From Phocaeicola coprocola DSM 17136 (GTDB taxonomy: Bacteria > Bacteroidota > Bacteroidia > Bacteroidales > Bacteroidaceae), in assembly GCF_000154845.1 (NCBI RefSeq), contig NZ_DS981485.1, positions 1-64,000 of the forward strand: DNA of 64,000 bases, in the 5' to 3' direction. The position numbers and the translations under genes were made by a program. Positions 18,256 through 27,547 of this stretch are shown here, piece by piece. The notes under the pieces were generated by a model that saw only the letters and a program-made list of their open reading frames with translations, was not told where the DNA came from and did no database searches. Position 1 is the stretch's first letter, and the number at the start of each line of letters is the position of its first letter.

Positions 18256-19340
18256 GTATTAGTCTATATATAGCCTTATATTACAACTTGTTGCTGCTAT
18301 TAGTTGTTTACATCGCTATTCAACCGGTCAGGGCAGAAACAGTAAGACAGCCTTATATCAACAACCAGATATTTAGCCTTGCTTTACTCTTGATTGTATA
18401 TGTTCATGTAACTTTCCGACCGACCGATTATCACTACTTTGGAGATACTTCAGCTTATGCCATGGCTTTCCAAAAGAAAGCCTTCTATGGTACGGTTGCT
18501 ATAAGAGATAGAGATATTGGTTTTGAGTATCTTACCTATTGGCTTTCACAACTCGTCAATTTAAAAGGGTATTGGTTTGTTCTTTGCTCATTATATATAT
18601 TGCCTGTTTTCTTTGCTTTAAAGAAACGATTCAAACAACAATATGCTGTAGCACTAGTGTTGTTCGTTTGTTCTTTGAGTTTTTGGGGATACGGAGTAAA
18701 TGGACTGCGTAACGGAATAGCTACATCGTTAGTTATCTTCTCTTTTCTTGTTCCAAACAACGATATTAAACGAATTCCTGTTTGGATTATAGCATGTCTT
18801 TTCCATCAATCCGTCATGTTGCCAATTGGCTGTTTCTTGCTGACCCGACTTTCAAATAATCCCAAACACTACTTATACTTATGGGGAACGTTTTTCCTGC
18901 TTATGCTTGTTGCACGTGATTCTTTCTCCACTTTGTTGACAAACATTCCTTGGTTTGAACAGGATAAAAGGATGTCTGAATATTTGAATATGTCTTATAA
19001 AGGCATGGAGCAAATGTTCTCTAATATTGGATTTCGCTGGGACTTCATTATTTATAGTTTGATACCCATTATCGCAGGAGTGAAATATATCTATACATAT
19101 TGCTACGAAGACAAATTGTTTATCCGTTTATTTAATACTTATATAGCAAGTAATGCGTTCTGGCTATTGACCATTCATGTACCGTATAATAACAGATTTG
19201 CTTATCTATCTTGGTTTCTTTATCCTATAGTATTGATATATCCCTTGCTAAAAGATAACTTAATAAATAACCAGGGAGAACGAATAAAATGGATTATTCT
19301 ATGTTATTATATGTTCACTTATGTAATGTGGATAAAATAA
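18252..19340 (+). CDS. wzy: EpsG-family repeat-unit polymerase (Wzy-like)
   Basis: The 362-residue protein has about ten hydrophobic segments and the features of the EpsG family. These are an early periplasmic loop, FRPTDYHYFGDTSAYAMAFQ, then DIGFEYLTYWLSQLV, and a conserved NGLRNGIATSLVIFSF with the paired arginine and asparagine. It would join flipped repeat units at the outer face of the inner membrane. It is the only polymerase candidate in the locus. The start overlaps the preceding glycosyltransferase stop by four bases. Confidence 0.85.
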   Translation: MSISLYIALYYNLLLLLVVYIAIQPVRAETVRQPYINNQIFSLALLLIVYVHVTFRPTDYHYFGDTSAYAMAFQKKAFYGTVAIRDRDIGFEYLTYWLSQLVNLKGYWFVLCSLYILPVFFALKKRFKQQYAVALVLFVCSLSFWGYGVNGLRNGIATSLVIFSFLVPNNDIKRIPVWIIACLFHQSVMLPIGCFLLTRLSNNPKHYLYLWGTFFLLMLVARDSFSTLLTNIPWFEQDKRMSEYLNMSYKGMEQMFSNIGFRWDFIIYSLIPIIAGVKYIYTYCYEDKLFIRLFNTYIASNAFWLLTIHVPYNNRFAYLSWFLYPIVLIYPLLKDNLINNQGERIKWIILCYYMFTYVMWIK

Positions 19341-19368
19341 AATACAAAACAAATAGAAAAAGATTTTT

Positions 19369-20283
19369 ATGAAAGATTTAGTTACTGTATTTACACCGGT
19401 ATATAATAGGAAGAATTTAATTGGAAATCTATATCAGAGTTTGTTGTCTCAAACCTATAAAAATTTTGAATGGATTATTGTTGACGATGGGAGCACTGAT
19501 GATATTGATGAAATTATAAAATCTTATCAAAATGAAGATCGTATATTAATTCGTTTCATCAAACAAGAGAATGGTGGAAAACATAGAGCAATCAACAATG
19601 GCGTATTACATGCAAAAGGAGAATTATTTTATATTGTAGATAGTGATGACTATTTAACAAAAGACTCTATAGAACGAATAGTTTTTCATTATCAATATAT
19701 AAAGAATAATGATAAATTTGCTGGAGTTTGTGGTATGAAATGCTTTCCAGATGGTTCTCGTATAGGGAAAGAGGTTACATGGAAAATTTTAAAAGATTCT
19801 TGGATTAACTATTGGATTATAAAAAATATAAAAGGGGATGTTGCGTTTGTTTTTAAAACATCAGTCCTGAGAAATTATTTATTTGACGATATACCCGGAG
19901 AAAAATTTTGTGCAGAAAGTTTGGTTCTAAACCGTATTGGAAAAAATTACCTTATGTTATTTTTTAATGAAAAAATATACATCGCAGAGTATTTATCAGA
20001 CGGTTTATCTGTTTCATCAATCAAAAACAGAATGAATTCACCTAATTATGCCATGAGAATTTATTCAGAAATGGCATCACTAGATATTCCATATTTAAAA
20101 AAAATAAAAGCTCATATAAATTACTGGCGTTTTGCTCCTTGCTCTAAATTGAAAATGAAAAATAAAATAAAACAAATAGGAATTTCTAGTTATATTATTT
20201 TTATGCCTATTGGCTATTTGTTTCATATGAAAGATAAAAAAAACAATTATATAGATATTAGACATGTCGGATCTAAGCGGTAG
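19369..20283 (+). CDS. Glycosyltransferase family 2
   Basis: The 304-residue GT-A enzyme has DLVTVFTPVYNRKNLIGNLYQSLLSQTY, then WIIVDDGSTDD and LFYIVDSDDYLT with the DxD site. The gene is markedly AT-rich compared with the export genes, as is the following acetyltransferase. Both may be recent arrivals as a pair. It overlaps the acetyltransferase gene by 20 bp in another frame. Confidence 0.9.
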   Translation: MKDLVTVFTPVYNRKNLIGNLYQSLLSQTYKNFEWIIVDDGSTDDIDEIIKSYQNEDRILIRFIKQENGGKHRAINNGVLHAKGELFYIVDSDDYLTKDSIERIVFHYQYIKNNDKFAGVCGMKCFPDGSRIGKEVTWKILKDSWINYWIIKNIKGDVAFVFKTSVLRNYLFDDIPGEKFCAESLVLNRIGKNYLMLFFNEKIYIAEYLSDGLSVSSIKNRMNSPNYAMRIYSEMASLDIPYLKKIKAHINYWRFAPCSKLKMKNKIKQIGISSYIIFMPIGYLFHMKDKKNNYIDIRHVGSKR

Positions 20284-20842
20284 AACTTTATTTAAACGGA
20301 TTAAACCATTAATTAAGGTATTCGTTATAGTAGATTCATATCTTCCTAGGAAACTTAATAATTTTTTATTTGTAAGTTTAAGAGGTATTGGAGGAAAAGT
20401 TGGTATTGTGATTAGATACATATTGGTGAAAAATCTAGCAAAAAAATGCGGTGATAATGTTGTAATTAAAGAAAATGTATATATATCTAACATAGAGAAA
20501 CTAGAACTGGGAGATAATATCAGTATTCATCCGATGTGTTATTTTGAATGTAGCGGAGGATTGATGATCGGAAATAATGTGTCTATTGCCCATTCAAGTT
20601 CAATACTAACAAGTACTCACACTTATTCTGATTTTAATTTACCTATTAAATATAATGAAATCCTAAAAAAAACGGTAGTTATCCATGATGATGTATGGAT
20701 TGGTTGTGGAGTGAGGATTTTATGTGGAGTTCACATTGATACAAGATGTATAATAGGCGCAAATAGTTTGGTTAATAAAAGTGTTGACTCATTCTCTATT
20801 TATGGGGGAGTTCCTGCAAAAAAAATAAAATCTTTTCAATGA
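20264..20842 (+). CDS. Hexapeptide-repeat O-acetyltransferase (LbH fold)
   Basis: The 192-residue protein is a left-handed beta-helix acyltransferase of the WcaF/maltose-acetyltransferase type. Hexapeptide repeats are visible from about residue 70 (KLELGDNISIHPMCYFE, LMIGNNVSIAHSSSI, VVIHDDVWIGCGVRIL). The loop with the active-site histidine is LTSTHTYSDF. It ends IYGGVPAKKIKSF, the standard C-terminal signature. It likely O-acetylates a capsule sugar using acetyl-CoA. It could compensate for the broken acyltransferase-3 gene or act on a different position. Confidence 0.9.
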   Translation: MSDLSGRTLFKRIKPLIKVFVIVDSYLPRKLNNFLFVSLRGIGGKVGIVIRYILVKNLAKKCGDNVVIKENVYISNIEKLELGDNISIHPMCYFECSGGLMIGNNVSIAHSSSILTSTHTYSDFNLPIKYNEILKKTVVIHDDVWIGCGVRILCGVHIDTRCIIGANSLVNKSVDSFSIYGGVPAKKIKSFQ

Positions 20843-21975
20843 AAAAAAAGAAATTATTCAAAATAACAAATTCAGCTTATTTTCAAGTCCGGCAACTTCA
20901 AGGTCAATTGAATTATTTTTCCGCATATTTCGATGTCATTGCCGTTGCCCCTAAAGGAGAAGGTTGGGAGGAATTACAGAAGCAACAGGCACGTTGTATT
21001 CCGGTAAAAATGTCAAGAGCCATAAATCCGATTTTCGATTTAATAACTCTTTTCCAATTGGTAAAACTTTTTATCAAAGAGAAGCCGACTATTGTTCACT
21101 CGCACACCCCCAAAGCTGGTCTTTTGGGTATGTTAGCAGCATGGATAGCACGTGTGCCGATCCGTATGCACACGGTAACAGGCTTCCCATTGACGACGGC
21201 TACGGGCATAAAAAAACAAATTCTTCGTTTTACGGAACGGTTAACTTACGCTTGTGCCACAAATGTATATCCCAATTCACAAAAGATGTGTGATATTATT
21301 TGTTCAATGGGGATCGGCAATCCTAAAAAAATGCTTGTTATCGGTAATGGTGGTTCAAATGGAATTGATACGGCATTCTATTCGCGAAATGCTACACAAG
21401 ATATTAAGATTTCAACTTTCGATTTCACGTTTGGTTTTGTAGGTCGTATATTTTATGAGAAAGGAATCAATGAATTAGTAGCTTCTTTTATTCGATTACA
21501 GAAAGATTATCCTAACATAGGATTACGTTTAATCGGCTTTATGGAAGAAAACCTTTATCCGGTTGATGATTGGGTAAAACAAGAGATTAGCACAAATTCT
21601 CACATTGAGTTTGTCGGCTTTCAACAAGATGTTCGTCCCTATCTAATGGGGTGTGAGGCTTTTGTTTTTCCCTCCTATCGTGAAGGTTTCCCTAATGTTG
21701 TCATGCAAGCTGGGGCCTTGGAATTACCACAAATCGTTACAGATATCAATGGTTGTAATGAAATAATTGTTCAAAACAAAAATGGAATAATTGTTCCACC
21801 ACAAGACGAACACGCATTGTATAAAGCCATGAAATATTTTTTGGATAATCCTAATGAGGTAAAAAGAATGGCAAAGAATGCAAGGGCAATGATTACATCA
21901 CGTTACGAACGCAATAAATTTTGGAAATTGATGCTTGAAGAATACTATCGGCAAATTAAAAATCGAATTAAATAA
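20839..21975 (+). CDS. Glycosyltransferase family 4 (WecH/PglA-like)
   Basis: This 378-residue GT-B enzyme has KLFKITNSAYFQVRQLQGQLNYFSAYFDVIAVAP at the start and HSHTPKAGLLGMLAAWIARVP in the acceptor domain. The donor domain has TFGFVGRIFYEKGINELVASF and PSYREGFPNVVMQAGALELP. This combination is common in capsule GT4 enzymes that use UDP-HexNAc donors, but that is inference. It overlaps the acetyltransferase by four bases and lies 5 bp before the GDP-mannose enzyme. Confidence 0.9.
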   Translation: MKKKKLFKITNSAYFQVRQLQGQLNYFSAYFDVIAVAPKGEGWEELQKQQARCIPVKMSRAINPIFDLITLFQLVKLFIKEKPTIVHSHTPKAGLLGMLAAWIARVPIRMHTVTGFPLTTATGIKKQILRFTERLTYACATNVYPNSQKMCDIICSMGIGNPKKMLVIGNGGSNGIDTAFYSRNATQDIKISTFDFTFGFVGRIFYEKGINELVASFIRLQKDYPNIGLRLIGFMEENLYPVDDWVKQEISTNSHIEFVGFQQDVRPYLMGCEAFVFPSYREGFPNVVMQAGALELPQIVTDINGCNEIIVQNKNGIIVPPQDEHALYKAMKYFLDNPNEVKRMAKNARAMITSRYERNKFWKLMLEEYYRQIKNRIK

Positions 21976-21980
21976 CATCT

Positions 21981-23321
21981 ATGCAAATCATACTGTTATC
22001 CGGCGGTTCTGGTAAACGCCTATGGCCGCTTTCCAATAATACACGGTCAAAACAATTTATCAAACTGTTGACTGCGCCCGATGGCTCGAAAGAGTCGATG
22101 GTGCAGCGGGTGGTACGGCAATTACGAGAAACCGGCATCTGTGATTCGATTACTGTGGCAACAAGCCAGTCACAACGGGATATCATCATCAACCAGCTTG
22201 GAGAAGAGATTCCTGTAGTTACGGAACCGGAGCGTCGCGATACATTCCCGGCTATCGCTCTCGCAAGCTCGTATTTGGCCTACAAACGAAAATGTTCCAC
22301 CGATGAGATTATAATCGTCATGCCTTGCGACCCTTATACCGAAACAGGTTATTTTGAAACGATTCGCAGGATAGCGGATGCAGTGAAAAACAATGTAGCC
22401 GAACTAGTATTGATGGGAATTAACCCCACATATCCGTCAGCAAAATACGGATATGTAGTGCCAGTCAATGATGTACAGAACAAAGGAATATTTCAAGTAT
22501 CACGCTTTACGGAAAAGCCAGATATGATAACTGCCGAGAAACTTATTTCAGAGGGTGCTTTCTGGAACGGAGGCGTATTCGCTTTTCGGTTGGGGTATAT
22601 GACAGATATTGTAACCCGACACATCAAAACCGACACTTTTTCAGAAATTCGTTCTCGCTATGGGGAATTTCCGAAAATCAGTTTTGACTACGAAGTCGCT
22701 GAAAAAGCGCAGTCGGTAGCCGTCGTACCTTTTGCCGGAGAGTGGAAAGACCTTGGTACATGGAATACGTTGACTGATGAACTATCGGAACACACCATGG
22801 GCAATGTTGTCATGGATGAAGAATCCGAAAATACCCACGTCATCAACGAACTTGGACTGCCAATCATGTGCATTGGCACACGGAATCTAGTTATCGCAGC
22901 ATCAAATGATGGAATCCTAATTTCGGACAAAGATAAAAGCGAGAACATCAAAACTTACGCTGACTGCCTACAACATCGGCCAATGTTCGAAGAACGTCGC
23001 TGGGGTGAATACAAAGTTGTCGATACCGCCGAGTTTTCCGACGGTTACAAATCACTTACCAAGCAACTGAAAATCAAATCCGGTAAGAGTATCAGCTATC
23101 AGGTACACCGCCATCGCGATGAAGTCTGGACGTTTATCGACGGCGAGGGAGAACTGGTACTCGATGATATCAGGTCGGTTATCAGCAGAGGCGATACGAT
23201 TACAATCAAGAAAGGTGTTAAACATGCAGTCAGGGCTATCTCTGAATTGACGTTCATCGAGGTGCAGTCCGGAAATCTACTTGCAGAAGAAGACATTGAA
23301 CAATTTGACTATAAATGGTAA
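21981..23321 (+). CDS. manC: Mannose-1-phosphate guanylyltransferase with cupin domain
   Basis: This 446-residue two-domain protein makes GDP-mannose from Man-1-P and GTP. The N-terminal nucleotidyltransferase domain has ILLSGGSGKRLWPLSNNTRSKQF (GGxGxRLWPLS), TEPERRDTFPAIALAS and FTEKPD. The C-terminal type II phosphomannose isomerase cupin has YQVHRHRDEVWTFIDGEGELVLDD and IKKGVKHAV. It shows that mannose, or a GDP-mannose-derived sugar, may be a component. No GDP-mannose dehydratase is present in the window. It is the last intact capsule gene. Confidence 0.92.
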   Translation: MQIILLSGGSGKRLWPLSNNTRSKQFIKLLTAPDGSKESMVQRVVRQLRETGICDSITVATSQSQRDIIINQLGEEIPVVTEPERRDTFPAIALASSYLAYKRKCSTDEIIIVMPCDPYTETGYFETIRRIADAVKNNVAELVLMGINPTYPSAKYGYVVPVNDVQNKGIFQVSRFTEKPDMITAEKLISEGAFWNGGVFAFRLGYMTDIVTRHIKTDTFSEIRSRYGEFPKISFDYEVAEKAQSVAVVPFAGEWKDLGTWNTLTDELSEHTMGNVVMDEESENTHVINELGLPIMCIGTRNLVIAASNDGILISDKDKSENIKTYADCLQHRPMFEERRWGEYKVVDTAEFSDGYKSLTKQLKIKSGKSISYQVHRHRDEVWTFIDGEGELVLDDIRSVISRGDTITIKKGVKHAVRAISELTFIEVQSGNLLAEEDIEQFDYKW

Positions 23322-23676
23322 AATCCTTCGTTAAAACCTCTGACAAAAGAATGAAGTTGGTTTACAAGAAAGTTATCGAACCTCAATTAGGCAACCTGAT
23401 ATCCATATTGAAAAAGAAATGATAATCTATAGCATTGATTATTATCAACAAGATCAAGATTGTACTCAATGTGGAAAACATTCGGAATGTATTTGCCGGT
23501 AAAATGATAAAATATCACTATCCATATGTAAGTAAGTATATATACCGGACACAGGATCTTGCGAAAGTAGCTTCGTTTTCAGATTCTAAACCGCAGAAAC
23601 AGCATTACGCAAAAATTAATGGGTTGGAAAAACTTATTATAAATACTGGTAATGAACCTTTTCATTGATTTTTCTA
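23322..23676. other. Gene remnants between capsule locus and accessory region
   Basis: No complete gene. Short frames exist: a 23-residue frame at 23352 (MKLVYKKVIEPQL...), a 27-residue Cys-rich frame at 23419 and a frame ending at 23668 with no good start. Their residue composition is protein-like, so I suspect decayed gene pieces at the junction. I do not recognise a family. Confidence 0.4.
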
Positions 23677-24324
23677 ATGAAAAAGACCATCCTTCAATAC
23701 ATGACCGATATCTATCAGGAAGATATTCCCAAACATATCCTTCAAGAAAACAAGATACGCCTGAATTCTTTTTTCCTGGAACAGGAATCCGTACAGAAGA
23801 AAGGGACTCAGTTTATATTCAGATATGCATTCTACTCCGTTGAGAAACCCCGAAAGATCACGAAGCAGCATCTATTGAAAGAATATGCAGGGGTGCCTTT
23901 GGAAAAAAGGAGCGTACAACCGGAACAAATACCCGATATGAAGCAATATAGTGATATAATACTGTATGGAGATGCCAGCTCTCCTGAAGCACAGCAACAG
24001 CTGGCGGAATACCTCCAACAACATAATTCATTAAAAGTCCAGTTGTCTTTTTTTGACAAGAGAAATGATTCCACTAGCAAGGATGAACAAGCCATCGCAT
24101 ATGCGGAACTACAGAAGGCGCTATTTTTTTGCCAAAGAAAAAAGATACCTCTCCTGTTCGTTTCCTTAAAAGGGATGATAGACGACATCCGTTTTCTCAA
24201 TCTGCTGGAGGAGAGCCATGTCGATTTCAGATGTATCGATTTTCCATGGTTCTGCAAGGAGAATCTGCCTCTGATAAAGGCAGTTGTGCTATATGAAAAG
24301 TTGGAAATAAGAATAAATGTATAA
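23677..24324 (+). CDS. Degenerate serine-recombinase (resolvase-fold) protein
   Basis: The 215-residue protein has an unrecognised N-terminal part (about 1-95). Its last ~120 residues follow the order of a resolvase N-terminal domain. IILYGDASSPEAQQQ stands at the position of YxRVSTxxQ. Then come AYAELQKALFFCQRKKIPLLFVSLKGMIDD at the position of RP-LQ-AL---A-LVV-KLDRLSR, and FLNLLEESHVDFRCIDFPW at the LLE-GV-FV-LD-P step. The serine is kept, but the arginines that activate it are replaced (Asp in the first motif, Gly-Met in the second). It is therefore probably not an active recombinase. I chose the ATG at 23677; the upstream in-frame start is ATT-like. It lies at the junction of capsule and plasmid-like DNA. 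Confidence 0.55.
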   Translation: MKKTILQYMTDIYQEDIPKHILQENKIRLNSFFLEQESVQKKGTQFIFRYAFYSVEKPRKITKQHLLKEYAGVPLEKRSVQPEQIPDMKQYSDIILYGDASSPEAQQQLAEYLQQHNSLKVQLSFFDKRNDSTSKDEQAIAYAELQKALFFCQRKKIPLLFVSLKGMIDDIRFLNLLEESHVDFRCIDFPWFCKENLPLIKAVVLYEKLEIRINV

Positions 24325-24346
24325 GATATCAAGCTTACAGATTGGA

Positions 24347-24368
24347 CTTCAATGTTGCAGCATTGAGG
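24347..24368 (+). terminator. Weak hairpin after the resolvase-like gene
   Basis: CTTCAATG (24347-24354) pairs with CATTGAGG (24361-24368), with a six-base loop, 22 bp after the stop of the preceding gene. Only a short, broken T run follows. Confidence 0.4.
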
Positions 24369-24680
24369 TTTATGAGAAACAATTCTAAATATATTTCTGT
24401 TTGGCGAAATCTTATTCTAAAAGGAACTCTAAATAAAAGAATCCACCTTCAGATATCTTTCTTCACTTATCCTCAAAGTATATAATCCAAACATAAATAT
24501 CAGACCTATTTTCCCTATAACTGAGTAATAAAAAGATTATTCCCCAACACCGTAAACAAAGAAATAACAGAAGCACTTTAAAATGGTGTATCTAACTCAC
24601 TTTTTTAAGGATAATATCCCTGTTACAGTTATCTGTAGCAGGTGATCCTTTCAAATTGGGCATTAGATGCACCCTTTTCC

Positions 24681-24909
24681 TTATTCCAACAAATGCGCCT
24701 CTTGTAACCTCACCAATTCCCAATACATCTTCAAAAACATCTCCAGATACACCTTCAGACTCGGGAAATAGACGAAAGACTTCCAGCAAAAGAAAGGCAC
24801 ATGAATGGCCGTTCATTCGGAACCTCCATTTCTGGATAGCGTTTCTTTGTCCATCCAAAATAATCTCTATCGGGACAGAACAATAAACAAAAGCATAAAT
24901 ATCAGGCAA
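24681..24909 (-). pseudogene. Decayed partial copy of the 25136-26119 gene
   Basis: Bases 24681-24850 align with 25136-25305, the 3' end of the next minus-strand gene, at a constant offset of about 455 bp and roughly 85 percent identity by eye. Beyond 24850 a short stretch resembles an earlier part of that gene (YCSV against CYYV), so the copy also has an internal deletion. The reading frame is broken relative to the intact gene. This is a tandem duplication remnant. Confidence 0.65.
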
Positions 24910-24935
24910 AATTGTCCCGATAAAAGAATTATAAC

Positions 24936-25091
24936 ATGACTATTGAAGATGAAATCCTCCAATACCTGCACTATCATCCTCTATCAAACAGGGTTGAGAT
25001 AACGCTTGGGATAACCAATCCTCCCAGTGGCAGGATTGTAAAAAGACTACTGGCCGATGCCGTAACCAAAGGAATGATAGAAGTACTCTAA
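24936..25091 (+). CDS. Small winged-helix-like protein fragment, 51 residues
   Basis: The frame begins MTIEDEILQYLHYHPLSNR and continues with VEITLGIT, IVKRLLADAVTKGMIEVL. This pattern (helix, conserved I-T strand-turn, recognition helix, KGMIE wing) is that of a winged-helix DNA-binding unit such as those at the C-terminus of larger proteins. It lies on the opposite strand between the decayed and intact copies of the neighbouring gene. It may be a remnant of a larger gene. Confidence 0.45.
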   Translation: MTIEDEILQYLHYHPLSNRVEITLGITNPPSGRIVKRLLADAVTKGMIEVL

Positions 25092-25135
25092 CAATAGTAG
25101 TGCCACTATTTTATAAGCAGCACTGCAATTGTTCC

Positions 25136-26119
25136 TTACCCCAGCAAATGCACCTCCTGTAACCTCACCAACCCCAAATACATCTTCAAGAACACCTCCT
25201 GATACACCTTCAGATCCGGGAAATAGACGAAAGACTTCCGGGCAAAAGAGAGGCACGTGAATGGCCGTTCATTCGGAACCTCCATTTCCGGATAGCGTTT
25301 CTTCGCCTGGTCAACCGCCATCTTGTTCAGTGAAGCCACGAAGTTAGCCTGGCGTATCGGATTCCATTTCGGGGTTTCAAGAATCACCATCCCATCTTTC
25401 CGCTCAGGAATAACCAAATATTCATCCTGCACGTTACGGACGTAATAGCACACAAAAGACAAGGCCTCATAGACATTATCCCCTACATGAATACCGATAA
25501 CCCGTTCTTCAACCGGTGTACCGGCAAAGCATTCCGCAATCTGTTTCATGGCATACCCATGCAACAAGGCAGCATCAGAAGCCAACAGATAAGCCGGTGC
25601 GGTACGCTCTCCTCCCTTATCGATGGCAGCAAAGACAGAAGGACTCCAACAGAGATGGATGAGCTTTCCTTTTTCTTTCTCACGAAGGGAAGCGACACAT
25701 AAACGGTTATCAAAGACCAAACGGGCTTCTTTCGTTTCCGGATGGAACTGGAACACGTTCCGTACCCTGTCCGGCTTATGGATATCCATCATCAGATAGC
25801 CCTGCCAACCGGACACGTGCTTTGTCTTCAAGACGGTTTCGCTTTCCTCCACATCGAAAAGATAAGACAAGAGCTTTTCTCGCTTACAACATACGAAGAG
25901 AGAAAGCTCGTCCTGTTCTTTCATCTGCTGCATATCCAAGGAAAGAACAAAAGCCAATTGCCAAGGAGTAAGCTCGGAAAAGCCATGTAATTCAATACAA
26001 GACAACGCATCCTTCTCCGGTGAGTAAACGACATATCCCCGGCCACCTATCTCATATCTCAACATGAAATCCCCCTGTTCAGTGGGATGATAATTCTGTA
26101 AAACGGTCTGATAATTCAT
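25136..26119 (-). CDS. Unknown protein downstream of the relaxase
   Basis: I do not recognise the family of this 327-residue protein. It is soluble, with no signal peptide or membrane segment. It contains several cysteines and aromatic residues (SLFVCCKREKLLSYLF, ALSFVCYYVRN) and a C-terminal part, PNERPFTCLSFARKSFVYFPDLKVYQEVFLKMYLGLVRL. It is the third gene of a leftward operon after the MobC-like and relaxase genes, 27 bp downstream of the relaxase. A role in mobilisation is possible but unproven. A decayed partial copy of its 3' end lies directly beyond it. Confidence 0.7.
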   Translation of the reverse strand: MNYQTVLQNYHPTEQGDFMLRYEIGGRGYVVYSPEKDALSCIELHGFSELTPWQLAFVLSLDMQQMKEQDELSLFVCCKREKLLSYLFDVEESETVLKTKHVSGWQGYLMMDIHKPDRVRNVFQFHPETKEARLVFDNRLCVASLREKEKGKLIHLCWSPSVFAAIDKGGERTAPAYLLASDAALLHGYAMKQIAECFAGTPVEERVIGIHVGDNVYEALSFVCYYVRNVQDEYLVIPERKDGMVILETPKWNPIRQANFVASLNKMAVDQAKKRYPEMEVPNERPFTCLSFARKSFVYFPDLKVYQEVFLKMYLGLVRLQEVHLLG

Positions 26120-26146
26120 AAAGCAAATATATTAAGTTAGTATTCA

Positions 26147-27547
26147 TCATAATGAGAAATCGGGACCACTCTTGCGTTTCCGTTTCTTTTTGGACGGTAT
26201 GAGATCATCCTCTTGCGACTTCTTCCCGCTGCCGGTAATGTCAAGTTCCGGAATGGCCATAACTCCCCCACCCTGCATATAGAAAGCCTCACGATCCACC
26301 CGCTCACGGAACTCCCCTACCCTATCGATATGTGGCGAGAGACCGACAGCCACACCATCGAAATGCTTCTGGATATTCTGATAAGTGAGCTTACGGGAAA
26401 GATCCGCACCTTTAAAGACATGAGCATTTTCCACGTTTTCCATATAAAAGGAAATCCCGTATGCGCCTTTGCTGTTTACATGTTCCGTCACACGGATCGA
26501 TTCTTCCGCCAACCTTTTCTTAAAATCCTCATAGCCTAAAGAAGCGTTCAATGCCTTAAACACATGGTCATAGAGATAATGCTTCTGTTCATCGGCGCTC
26601 ATGCCCCGGCCATCAAAACGAATATTACCAAAACGATATTTCTGAGGAAGTGAAACGTCCTTCAGGTAAAAGCCTGAATCCTTGATGCCATAGACATAAT
26701 AGGATTTGTCCTTCTTGGTGACCAGACGCATATACAATCCTTCTTGTTCCAGGTTCCTTCGGAAATCGGATGTACTTTCGGAAAAAGAGTAGATGCGGTC
26801 AAGCTGTTGTAACAGTTCATCCTTGAACAAGGGGTTGAAAAAACCTCCTTTTTCCAGCAATGCGAAAAGGTTGTCATAGCTTTCATCCCCCAATAGGACA
26901 CGCCATTCTTCATTGGCCAATTTTATTTCTTGCAAGGGTTTATTCAAAGACCGGTATGTATCGGATTGTTCCAGGACAGCCGATACCTTATCCTTGTAAT
27001 TATAACTACGCATGGCTTTCTTCAAGGCCGCATCGAAATAATAGTTACGGTATTGCGCCTCTCCCAACGTGGTTCTCTTGCCTCCTTCCCTTTCCAAAGG
27101 CAACAGACCGTACTTCTGCTCCAGTTCCCTTGAGATCTTTTCGGAACGGCTGTAATTATTTCCGGAAGGAATGCTTTTGCCTTCTTCATCAATTGTGGTC
27201 AGCAGCACATGCACATGGCTGTGTGCCTTGTCGGTATTTAGGACAACGGCATAACAGGACTTTCCGTACCCCATCCTCTCGATATATTCCCCGGCAAGAG
27301 AAAGCCACTGTTCATCGGAAAGGCTTTCTCCCGGATAGAGGCTCAGAATAAATTCCGCATAAGGTAGTTTCACCCGGTCATTCAACTGGGAGATAAGTTT
27401 CATGTAGGCTGGCATGGCGGCCAGTTCGTCACCAGTGGAGGTGTAAAGCACTTTTCCGTTTCCTTCCTTGACCTTGGAAAGCTGGTATTCAATTTTCCGG
27501 CTCATGGACAGGTGGGATGAGAAAGAAGGTTGTATCTCGGCTATCAT
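26147..27547 (-). CDS. mobB: Relaxase / mobilisation nuclease (MobP type)
   Basis: The 466-residue protein has the relaxase fold with the three-histidine metal site AHSHVHVLLTTID (His109, 111 and 113). An upstream part carries SMSRKIEYQLSKVKEGNGKVLY, where the catalytic tyrosine (Tyr21 or Tyr35) should lie. It would nick oriT, become covalently bound to the 5' end and pilot the strand through the conjugation machine encoded further right. The C-terminal half is unrecognised and ends in a basic tail (KKKRKRKSG). The gene overlaps the preceding MobC-like gene by four bases. The family symbol is used loosely. Confidence 0.88.
   Translation of the reverse strand: MIAEIQPSFSSHLSMSRKIEYQLSKVKEGNGKVLYTSTGDELAAMPAYMKLISQLNDRVKLPYAEFILSLYPGESLSDEQWLSLAGEYIERMGYGKSCYAVVLNTDKAHSHVHVLLTTIDEEGKSIPSGNNYSRSEKISRELEQKYGLLPLEREGGKRTTLGEAQYRNYYFDAALKKAMRSYNYKDKVSAVLEQSDTYRSLNKPLQEIKLANEEWRVLLGDESYDNLFALLEKGGFFNPLFKDELLQQLDRIYSFSESTSDFRRNLEQEGLYMRLVTKKDKSYYVYGIKDSGFYLKDVSLPQKYRFGNIRFDGRGMSADEQKHYLYDHVFKALNASLGYEDFKKRLAEESIRVTEHVNSKGAYGISFYMENVENAHVFKGADLSRKLTYQNIQKHFDGVAVGLSPHIDRVGEFRERVDREAFYMQGGGVMAIPELDITGSGKKSQEDDLIPSKKKRKRKSGPDFSL

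Noticed and set aside
23435-23668. 77-residue frame after manC
   Set aside because: No proper start codon in a good position and no recognised domain. It is kept only as a possible remnant in the gap description.
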